Source of the DNA: Gigantopelta aegis
Lineage: Eukaryota > Mollusca > Gastropoda > Neomphalida > Peltospiridae
Assembly (NCBI RefSeq): GCF_016097555.1
Contig: NC_054704.1
Span: 30,010,023 to 30,074,022, forward strand
Reading direction: 5' to 3'
Length of the DNA stretch: 64,000 nucleotides
A model generated the notes under the pieces. That model was not told the origin of the DNA. It worked only from the letters and a program-made list of their open reading frames with translations, and did not search any database. The position numbers and the translations under genes are program-made. Position 1 is the stretch's first letter. Each line of letters begins with the position of its first letter. Of this stretch, positions 12,802-23,900 are shown one piece after another.

Positions 12802-13153
12802 CAGGGCTCGAACTTAACGACGGCACCGACGGCAATTGCCGTCATTGAGATATAAATTGCCATCGGTCACGAGTATCACCGATGGCACAAAAGTACCGAC
12901 GGTAAAGCTCCTCAATTATGGTAAAATGTTTACGTCTGGTGTACATTATATGTCAGTATATACCATTAGTACATTTAAAATATGTCTACATACAGAAAAA
13001 TAACCTTTCACTTGTGTTTATTTGTTGCGAAAATCATTTTCACAAAAATTGCCATGGGTAGGCTTTAAATTGCCATCAGTGAGCCGTCGTTTCACCCACA
13101 GCAATTTTGTTTTTACATTGCTGTCAGAAAGAAATTCTTAAGTTCGAGCCCTG
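12802..13153. mobile_element. hAT-like MITE nested in a minisatellite
   Basis: A 352-bp element with perfect inverted ends CAGGGCTCGAACTTAA, inserted between the first unit of a 31-bp minisatellite and the rest. Flanks CCTGAA and CTTGAA are both common unit variants. Interior repeats (CCGACGGCAATTGCCGTC) form smaller hairpins. Confidence 0.6.
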
Positions 13154-13727
13154 CTTGAATATTAACAATTTCTTAGAAAGGATCCCTGAATATTAACAAT
13201 TTCTTAGAAAGGATCCCTGAATATTAACAATTTCTTAGAAAGAATCCCTGAATGTTAACAATTTCTTAGAAAGTATCCCTGGATATTAACCATTTCTTAG
13301 AAAGGATCCCTGAATATTAACAATTTTTAGAAAGGATCCCTGAATATTAACAATTTTTTAGAAAGGATCCCTGAATATTAACAAGTTCTTAGAAAGGATC
13401 CCTGAATATTAACAATTTTTAGAAAGGATCCTTGAATATTAACAATTTCTTAGAAAGGATCCCTGAATATTAACAATTTCTTAGAAAGAATCCCTGAATG
13501 TTAACAATTTCTTAGAAAGTATCCCTGGATGTTAACAATTTCTTAGAAAGGATCCCTGAATATTAACAATTCTTAGAAAGGATCCTGAATATTAACAAGT
13601 TCTTAGAAAGGATCCCTGAATATTAACAATTTTTAGAAAGGATCCTTGAATATTAACAATTTCTTAGAAAGGATCCCTGAATATTAACAATTTCTTAGAA
13701 AGGATCCCTGAATATTAACAATTTAAA
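13150..13727. repeat. 31-bp minisatellite, about 18 units
   Basis: Unit CCTGAATATTAACAATTTCT plus TAGAAAGGATC with small length variants and higher-order repetition. The first unit (12785-12801) is separated by a hAT-like MITE. Confidence 0.9.
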
Positions 13728-14016
13728 TCATGATATGTTAGGATATCAAATAGTCATAGTTTAAAATGTGTTGAGGTGTCATTGAACAAACATTCCTTTC
13801 CTTTCCTTTATAGCAAATGAAATTAAATTTTAACATACTTTTAAACAGGGCGAGTGGACGGATGGAAACTGTGACCGATCAGCATATGGTTACCAATACT
13901 ACCAAATGTAATGCATGGAAAGGACAACAGACTAACAATCAAGTTTGATTAAACATTAAAACAAATAATTCTGGCACCTATATTTTTTCAATTAAACATT
14001 AACCAAAATAATTATA

Positions 14017-14622
14017 TGAGCTCTGTGGTCTAGTGGATAAGCTGCTGGATAATCAAGCTGACGACAGTGATTCAAATCCCGTCAAAGCTGGCTCACACAT
14101 TAATTCACCTTTCTCATCTATCACCCTCTGCCGATCATTCTCATTATCTTAAAATAAAACACTTTCCAATTTCTCCCACTATTTCAATCGGTTTCGACCC
14201 TTGCTGTCAGTTTCCTCCAACTTTGTCTTCTGAGCTGTCCACACCATCGCCTACCTATCTCAACTTCCTCCACGGGTGTAGTCTCTGTGTCCCTGCACCC
14301 ACCTGGCATCCTCGTCCTCTGCCACTAATAAAACTGGTCTGACCCACGACACTAACTAACGACCGCCTAGTGCATAGTAAGTGCCTCTTGACACTCCCCG
14401 AAGTGGTCAGACTAAGCCCACAGCTAAAAGCTGATGTGGAATGGCAGGTGTGTGGCACAGATAGCCACAAGAGGCAAGCACCTGTCGCGGTTGGAAGGAA
14501 TGGGATGTGGAGGTGGGCTGTGAAAGAAGTTGAAAGTTAGGAGTTGCCTGATCGGGAAGAAATGAGATGGAATTCAAAGGAGAGAAAGAGAAGGGGGCAG
14601 TTGGATTAAGACAATAATAATA
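14017..14622 (+). mobile_element. tRNA-derived SINE, ~600 bp
   Basis: The head (14020-14100) looks like a tRNA: A box TGGTCTAGTGG, B box GATTCAAATCC, and a partial acceptor stem. The body is unrelated to the other SINEs here; the tail is (AAT)n. AATAATTCTGGCACC occurs on both sides (13964 and 14624), a probable target duplication, although ~30 nt separate the left copy from the head. Short body reading frames are not genes. Confidence 0.65.
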
Positions 14623-14853
14623 ATAATTCTGGCACCAATGTTTTTTACACATGAGAAGGTTGAAAATTAAGGTTAAAACCCCCCTGAAGTAACCTATGTT
14701 TTTTCTCCACTGTCAGGTGGATAAAACAGTAGATTCATTAACTGATTAAGACCAATAAGAGATGTTTAATATACACTTCACACAGGTCAGACCAATTGAA
14801 CAATGTTAATAACATCATTAGTAAGATTATGAATGACATCTCCGCGAGTCTGG

Positions 14854-14964
14854 TCATCTGAAGGATTCTGGGAAGCTGTCAAGACTTTCCTGCCGCACAG
14901 AGGCCAGGTTTCCATTTTTCTCCGTGTTGCTAATTCCTAACATGTTTCTAGGTTCCTCCAGAAG
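14854..14964 (-). CDS. RICTOR: RICTOR exon 35, terminal (aa 1660-1695)
   Basis: LLEEPRNMLGISNTEKNGN ends ...SFPESFR then TGA. This tail is as variable in humans. Acceptor TTTGCAG. A possible ATTAAA polyadenylation signal lies at 14765-14770 (minus strand), about 85 nt past the stop. Confidence 0.85.
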   Translation of the reverse strand, partial: LLEEPRNMLGISNTEKNGNLASVRQESLDSFPESFR

Positions 14965-17900
14965 CTGCAAATATATAAATTATAAAATTATTTAAAATAA
15001 CCTAAAATGAGCAAAACTGTGAATGAACAGTGAAAAAAAACAAAACTAGGTTCCACAAATGTCAAGATAAACTAACTTTTCTCCATAACGAAATAAAAAA
15101 TCAAAACTATTTTAGATGATTGGATAATTCAAAGACAAATATGTCTGAATTAGCAATGAATAATAAAAAGAAAAGGTATTTGATCACATGGCTGAAGGCA
15201 ACATCCAAAAAACATAGCATACATGTGGAAATATTAATATCTTTGACTGGCTGTTTTTGAACTTCATTTGAATCCATTATATGGACGAGAAACTGTCCTA
15301 CTGTTTGAGGTTTAGGACAGGTGTCCTAAAACATTGATTTCAGCTATGTTTACTACAATAGTGCTGATAAACTTACAAACTACATATAACTACAATATAT
15401 AAAAGCCACCCAATTGACATTATAAACATAAAGTCTTTAAACACAGGCAGACTGAAATGCAGACATCTAAATTCAGAATGCAGAAAGCATTGACCTTTTC
15501 TTTCTTCATCAATACTTAATCTGACCCCTCAGCTGAGTACACGTCTCCTCTAAACCGAAAATGCACTATTGGATTTCTATACAAAGTGCCTTTATTGAAT
15601 GCAACTTAAAACCCTTTGAAACTACTTGTCTGTCTTGAATACATAGCCAGGTATATCATTCTCACCAGAGTCAGAACTGAACTTAAAACCCTTTGAAAGT
15701 ATTTATCTGTCTTGAATACATAGTCAGGCGTAATATTCCTACCAGAGTAATATCGAACTCGTCAAACAGTTCTTGAATAAAGCGCCTGGCCAGCAGACGG
15801 AAGGAATAGTTTGCCAACAGGTCACTGACATCCGAATAGAAACACAGATCTTGGAATGCCTTTGGAAACTTCTGCTTTAATCTAAAACACAAGAAAATAC
15901 AACTAAATATATTTGATATACAATTTATATTTTATAATATTTTATATGCACTTTCCTGGAGAAAGAAAAGCATGTTATTTAGAAGACTTTGGAAGATGCC
16001 ATACATCATTTCAGAGATTGTCGGGTCTTTGTGAAAGCAACTGCAGCTATGTGATAAGGTTTATTGTCATTTCCAATAAATTGTTTACTTAGTGAACAGA
16101 TGTTATATTAGTTTGTTTTGTTTAACGACACCACTAGAGTACATTGATATAGTAATCATCGACTATTGGATGTCAAACATTTTGTAATTTTAACATATAG
16201 TCTTAGAGAGGAAACCTGCTACATTTTTCCATTAATAGCAATGGATCTTTTATATGCACCATCTCATAGACAGGATAACACATACCAATGCCTTTGATAT
16301 ACCGTCGTGGTGCACTGGCTGGAACGAGAAATAGCCCAATGGGCCCACCGACGGGGTTGGATCATAAACTGACCGCTCATCAAGTGAGCGCTTTACCACT
16401 GGGCTATGTCCCCACACACTGGATGTAGTAATTACTCACTGGTATAGGATACAATAAAAAATACCAAATGTAACACTGTGATTTTGTACAAAAATATGGG
16501 ATGCTAATAAAAACTTTTTTTTTTTTTAATCTCTGAAATGTCATGTGATCCCTCCCAATTTTTTGCAGGTAAAATAAATATTAGATATTTAATTTTTTTA
16601 TATGTGTACTGACTTGGTGGATCCACTGATCATATCAGTTTTTTTATAAAATTGGAACATTAGTAGTAATGAAAAATTATTTATTCTAGTGGAACCTAAA
16701 AATACTTATGCAGGTTGTCTTGCATTACACCAGTGACTTCTGTGTCAAAGTCTGAGCTGTAGTACAGTCCTACCTGATGACTGAAAACCGATCGTAATAC
16801 TGTACTAACGTGAGTAGAACCTGGTCCAATCCCTTGAGTCCTATTGAACTACAGAGACTGATGATGAGACGGAGAATTTCCTTCATAATACTGACTCTAC
16901 AAACCGATGTAATATGTAGACGGAGTAAAGCCTGCTTCCCTTGAGTCCATAACTACTGACTCTGACAAGACGGAGAATTTCCTTCATAATACTGACTCTA
17001 CAAACCAATCGTAATACTGTACTAACGCGAGTAAAGCCTGCTCCGATCCCTTGAGTCCTACTGAACTACAGAGACTGATGACGAGACGGAGAATTTCCTT
17101 CATAATACTGACTCTACAAACCGATCTTAATACTGTACTAATGTGAGTAAAGCCTGCTCCGATCCCTTGAGTCCTACTGAACTACAGAGACTGATAACGA
17201 GACGGAGAATTTCCTTCATAATACTGACTCTACAAACCGATCGTAATACTGTACTAACGTGAGTAAAGCCTGCTCCGATCCCTTGAGTCCTACTGAGCTA
17301 CACAGACTGATGATGAGACGGAGGATTTCCTTCCGCACGAGAGTCCGGCCTTCGGGGGTGTCTTCACTCAGCTTCTTGGGCGCTGCAAGCAAAATGGCTA
17401 ATATATTAGGCTGCATTCGAGTGTGCTCGTAATTACCATTCTGACAACTACCAAATTGAAAATAGCAACCGAAATCTTCCAAAGCTGATATTTTCCACTT
17501 GTAAACTCAGAAGAAAAAAGGCTAACCGAGTGACCTTCACCTTTTGAATTTAAAGAAAAATAGTGACAAAATGTCTGTCTGAACTCGGTTTTGATGATAA
17601 GAAATAAAGCATGCACCGGAACTCTTTCACCACTAGGTTTTACAGCCTTGACCTTCCCTGCACACTGAGTTTAAATAGCAGATTTATGATCATGTTTGTT
17701 AAAGGATAAAACTACTTGTTTTATCATTAATTTTAGTTATAGGCTATACATTTCCAGAAAGGTGAATGGACAGCTGTCTAGATAAAAAAATAATACTTTA
17801 AAACTGTTAGATTCAACAGGTATAAATCTGGTAATTACAGGTAAATTATGCATATGACTCACCTATTTGAGTAGGTAGGACTGGTAATTTAAAAAAAACC

Positions 17901-20900
17901 CAGTACAAATGTTTTTCTTGTGGGATAATTAATTAATTAACATTCCAGTTATAATTTTAAAAATATATTTACAATGCTTTTGCAAAATTAACAAGCCATA
18001 ATAAGCTTTCATTTCATCAACAGAAACATCATACCACACACCTTTGTTGTTAGCAGGATCTGTATCACGCTTTTTTTTGGCATTCATGTTGGTAAATTAC
18101 ACAATTATAATATAAAATAGCGAAAAGTACTTTATGGCGTTTGTGTTGATGTCAAACACTTTTACGGGCCCCGGATTTTTAGTAAACGTTGATCTGCAGG
18201 TAACCGAATATGGCTCATATGTCCAGGTAAACTCAGGCGCGTGGTAAAACAGTGGCAAGTCATCTTGTAACTCGTCATCGGTATCATTTTCTTCTAAATT
18301 GCCATGTTGAATGACATTTCGTTCACGATCGCCAATCTTGATTAAATCAAATGCACCAAAGTCCATATTATCCCACATTTCATCATCGGAAAACCCGTCA
18401 TCTGAATTGCAACCATTGTTTTCAACAGACAAAATTTCGTCACCTGGTTCATGTTTAATTACAGTCAGAATATCAGTATAAACTTGGAAAAACTCATTCA
18501 AAATTCGCTAGAACATGGGCGCAGCCATTACAGTGTGTCACATGGCAGCTTTGGTCGCGCGAGATTTTGTGTAATTATAATATTGACGCGTCACTCGGCA
18601 CCAAATATGAACAGGTGTTACAAGCCGCTAAACCGGCCTGTCGTGCTGAGAGGCACTGGATATCGCTAGCCGGTATACCGGCCTGTCGTGGTGAAAGAGT
18701 TAATTGTGCAACTGAAGATGATTGATCGGTGCAAAACTGGTGGGAGACTATTTTAATACTTTTTCACCCTATTTCAAGTGAGAGATGACGTAATTTATAA
18801 TTTATGAAAATTTCACACATTTAAGTCAATAAACTAGAAAAATATTATAAATATTAATAGGTGTATCAGAATAATTTTAAAAAGTAATATTATATTTCAA
18901 GCATCTGAGTATTGATTATCTGCATAAACCATTTATCGGTCAAGCAAAAATAAATTCGGGTAACCCATTTTCTTTTTGCATAACCCGTTATGTCCCTGTA
19001 AATAATGTCCTAAATTTAATGTGTGAACGGAAAAAAAGTTATTTGCTGTAGCAACTTAATATATATGTAGTCCAGTTTAGAAAATGGTTCCTCATAAAAA
19101 AAATACTTTCCGATATGCTTTTTAAAATCTTTCTTTGATGATTACACGTAGGTTGACCTCTGTAGTATTTAAATAACCCACTGGTTTGAAGTAACTTGTT
19201 ATATGTAGCACTAACTGATAACAACTGTGTAAGTGGTATGGTGCCACTTGTGTAATAGCAATTTCGTGGTCGACTTATGTTAATATTTTACAATGTCAGT
19301 CGGGAGCACTCCCTAAAATTAGTAGTCACATGACCCTCTCGACAGTGTTGTATTTTTCACAGAATATATTCTGACATAGAAATTGTATTGAACTGCATGG
19401 AGTAATTAATGGTGGTGTGTAACCTTATACTAAATTAGATTTGCGTGAATGACACGCGAAGGAAACAATTGTTCTCGCAATTTTCTGAGGCCTATTATTT
19501 TTACATGTGTCTGAACTCATTTCACTGGTTCAACTTACCTATGTCTGAACTCATTTCATTGGTTCAACTTACCTGTGTCTGAACTTGTTTCACTGGTTCC
19601 ACTTCCCGGGGTTTCTGACGAGACTATGATACTTTCTCCGCGAGGTCGACTCGTCTTGATACCTTGAAGAGAGCCCCCTAACTGGCCCGTCCCTCCATCC
19701 GAATCACAGTCAATCGGAGGAATGTCTGAAACAAAGAGTCTTCCTTAATACTGAGTACATTCTGACCAATCTTCAAAGGAATGAATGAGCGAACGAAAGA
19801 TCAAATGAACAAATGAATATTTAAGGACATTCCAGCATGAATGACATGAATGAGATAATCAGCTACTGGGTGTCAAACAAATGTAAATGAATGGTGAAAA
19901 TTACACATCAATATAAGAATTAACATACTTAAATTAATACAAAATTAATAGAGCTGGCCCAATTCCCTAAAAAAACTACAATAAAAAAAACCTACCGTAA
20001 TAAAAAAAACAAACAAAAAAACTCAAAAACAACAACAAAAAACCCCAACTAAATTAATAAATAAATAAATAAATAAAAAGAAGAGGTAACTGTTGTAAAA
20101 AAATTCTAATAAAGTAATGCATTATCCATTTATTTTCAACAACCAAGCGACTGCACCCCATCCAACTCCACCTATTTCAGAGTATCTCCAGGCACAATCT
20201 GTCCCCCTAACCTCCCCCTCACCAGCCAAGCCATTTCTGTTAGTCATCCTACCGTTGTAATCCCGAATATAATCTTCCTCATGGTCAGATTTCTGAGACT
20301 GCCGGTTGCGTCTGCACACCAAACAAATATCTGCCTGGTGCTCAAACAGAGAATCATATTTCAGTGGTGGGACGTTCACCGACAACGAACCCTTTCTCAC
20401 TGAAAATTAAATACATAACAGTAAATTAAAACACAAAAAGCCTAAAAACACAATTTCAGTTTATTTTTAACCAGGAGTTTCTTTCCTTCTCTTACAATAT
20501 TAAATATTAATAATGAAAAATGATATGCCTACTGACCAATTGACTCGGCCAGGTGTAACAAGTATGTAGTGTACATCAAAAACAGGCTTTGTAAATTCAG
20601 CCTGCAATGATAAAGTTGTCAGTCCTTACCAAGATAAAAACAAACAAATCAGTTTTACCTAGAAAGTGATGATTCATTATGCCAAACAAATTATTTTCTG
20701 ACTGACGAAGATGGTTTGCTACTGAAAGCCTATTGCTAATTTGAGTGTATTAATAAAATGTGCTGTTCTCTAGTAAAGCCTGCCAATGAAATCACTCACC
20801 AGAAAGCTAGTTGCTGATTTGTATGTATTCATGAAATGTGCTGTGAAATCACTCACCAGAAAGCCTGTTGCTGATTTGTATGTATTCATGAAATGTGCTG

Positions 20901-23900
20901 TGAACTCACTCACCAGAAACCCTTCTGCTGATTTGTGTATATTCATGAAATGTGCTGTGAAATCACTCACCAGAAAGCCTGCTGCTGATTTGTGTGTATT
21001 CATGAAATGTGCTGTGAAATCACTCACCAGAAAGCCTGTTGCTGATTTTTGTGTATTCATCTTTTGCTGAAACTGATGATCTCTGATCTTCACCTTCAAT
21101 GACCTAAAACACAATTTTGCTGTGTAAAATAGCACATGTGCTTTTCAATTTACATTTAAAATTTTGAACAAACATCTCTAAAGTTTAAAAGATTTTATTT
21201 ACAGTTATGTTTAAATTATCTAGGACACCCTAGGTAATACTGACCATCCTTTAATAGGCCAACCATGGGGTGGTAGTTGGAACAGAACATTACTAAGAGT
21301 TGATGGTTCCACTGTGAGGAATCGATTCTTCAACCTATCTCAGGCAAGTGCTCAACTACCGATCTATACCCTATTCCTATAAACAGTGCTCAAAATAGTT
21401 AAAAAGAAAAGCTTTTGACAAAATTTAGGAGAGAAATAATTTTAAGACTTTTCCAGACTTTTAAAAGTTCCATACTGGTAAGAACTGAAAGATAGAGCAC
21501 TCACTTGAAGTGCTGCGAGTTGAAGTATAAATCCCATTACTGGTTAAGCAAAAGCTATGGTATGTGCTGTTTTTGCTTGTCGTCAAGTACATACAACTGA
21601 TTGCTTGCTGCTAACAGGCAAGAGCAGGATTTTTCTTACAACTCTTATTTTCTGGATGAAGTCATTTGTCACTATTATCATACGTCAGACACCTAATAAC
21701 TGTTTTTTAAATATGTTCTGTGGTTTTGTCAACATTATTTAAATTTTCTTGCTTCCAAATCAGTTTCACAACATGTTCAATACTTCCATTACAATACATG
21801 ATTGATTTTTTGGCTGAACTACCTTACTCAAAGGAATGTCATTCTCCAGTAATCCATGTTATATCCATCTTTAAGAACAGCCATAATTAGAAAGATGGAT
21901 CATGTTATTCAACTCATCTCAAGTTGGGATTTTCCTACCTATAGTCCTTCCCAGCTTCCATGAACATTGGGTTTTTTTGGTAAATAATTTCAGTTTGATT
22001 TGACTAAGAAGAAAAGTTAAAGTGGTTTGGAAAAAAAAAAAAAAAACCCACTATTTTTTGTACGTAATTTAGAAAATAATCCACTCAGAAATTAGTAACT
22101 TTGTCAGGTGTGGATACCGAATTTTTCTGTGTGTGTGTGTGTGTTTCGTATGCAGCTAATTAAATGAAAAATATTTAAGGATGCCTATTCATTCATTAAT
22201 ATTAGTGGAAAATAAAATTGTCAACGGGGGGGGGGGGAGGAGGGGAGGGGGAGGGAGGGGGGGGGGAGAAAGGGAGAGATCTCCTCAAACCTCTTCTGGA
22301 TCTGCGCCTGCTTGTAATAAACACCAAAGTAAGAAAACTACGTTCCGTGATGGGACAGGACTGGTATAAAATTTCTGTTTTGTATTTACCTCGAATATCA
22401 TGTGAATGTCGACAGGGAGTGTGAGACCTATGAATCGGTTAGTGGGTTTGTTCGCCTTGATGGCCGACTTGTTTAACGTGTTGAACGGACTCGTTTGCTG
22501 AACTTCACAGTCCACGAGAGACGCACAGCTCATGTTGCTTCGTATTGTGCTGGAAAATCAGAGAAAATAATCATCAGGCATGTGACTGAAACATTTCTAA
22601 AAAAGCTGAAAATTATACATGCATGCCGAAGGCACGTAATTGAGTGTAGAATGCAAGGAAAATGAATGAAATGAAAACTTTTTAAAAAGCAGAATTCCAC
22701 CAATTAGCGGAAGAATCACATGCCTGAATCATCCATACATTTTACTGAATACTGTGTCCAAAGTATATATCCCCAAAATAATCACACCCAAATTAAGTGC
22801 AAACATGCCGACTTCAAAACATTTGACCTCAAAACCACGGGATTAGATAAAAAATAACTTGAAATTTATTTCTGAATATCTACAACTCTTCATCAGCTGT
22901 AAATAACATTTCTGAATTAAAAAAGACCTGGCTGCGCTCAGAACAGACAAATAACATGTTGCACCCAAATTATAGGCCCTCAGATTTCATGGAAGTTATC
23001 GTTTCGGGTACGGTGTCGGTAAAATCACAGAACCAAAATTTTGTTTCCCATGATTATTATATTTAGTACAACTATTCAACAAAAATAATATATATATAAT
23101 TATTTTTTAAAACCAGTTTCCAATGGGTTCCCATGATCACAAGACATGCATCGAAAAAGTGTTTGCCATGAAATTAGAAATCCTATGGCCTGAAATTAGT
23201 GCTACTTAAAGCCCTGATTGTCAACCTATGTTACACTAGTTAATGAAAATGGAAATATTTTATTTAATGACGCACTCAACACATCTTATTTATGGTTATA
23301 TGGCGTCGGACATATGGCTAAGGACTATACAGATATTGAGAGGAAACCCACTGTCACCACATCATGGGTTACTCTTTTCGATTAACAGCAAGGGATCTGT
23401 TATATGCATCATCCCATCAACATAACACATACCACGGCCTTTGATATACCAGTCGTGGTGCACTGGCTGGAGTGAGAAACAGCACAATGGGCCCACTGAC
23501 AGGGATCGATCCCAGACCGACCGTGCATCAAGCGATCTCTTTACCACTGGGCTACGTCCTGCCCCACTAGTTAAAGGCCTTACCTCAGATACATGTTGTC
23601 TACGCTGCTATCCGACTCTGTACTGCACGTTCTCGTAATCAGCGGCTCCACAAACAGGGAGACCGAAGCGTCACCTTCCCCCTCTGAACTGTACGTCCTC
23701 TGTCGCTTAATTATCCGGAGTGTCGCGTAACCGAGAGCATCACGGTAACTTGTGTACGCAGAAACTGTTTCCACGCTGCGGCTGATCCCGAGAGACGACG
23801 CGGCTGATCGCCTCCGCAGACTAGGGACGCGCGTCAAGTTAACGAGTCGTCGGTTGACAGTCGAAGGGTGGACCTTGTCGGTCGTGTCAAGCTGTACGGA

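Noticed and set aside
14020-14100. tRNA gene
   Set aside because: A and B boxes are present but the acceptor stem does not pair properly and a SINE body follows; called a tRNA-derived SINE. The same applies to 47030-47105, 47298-47375 and the other SINE heads.
17216-17482. Frame extending exon 33 to a stop (ending ...YYDRFVESVL)
   Set aside because: Splicing at AC|GTTAGT to exon 34 restores a human-like C-terminus; the extension is the array spacer.
20770-21135. Reading frames on both strands encoding 19-residue repeats
   Set aside because: They arise because the intronic array has a 57-bp period; the frame differs from the RICTOR exon frame and resembles no protein.
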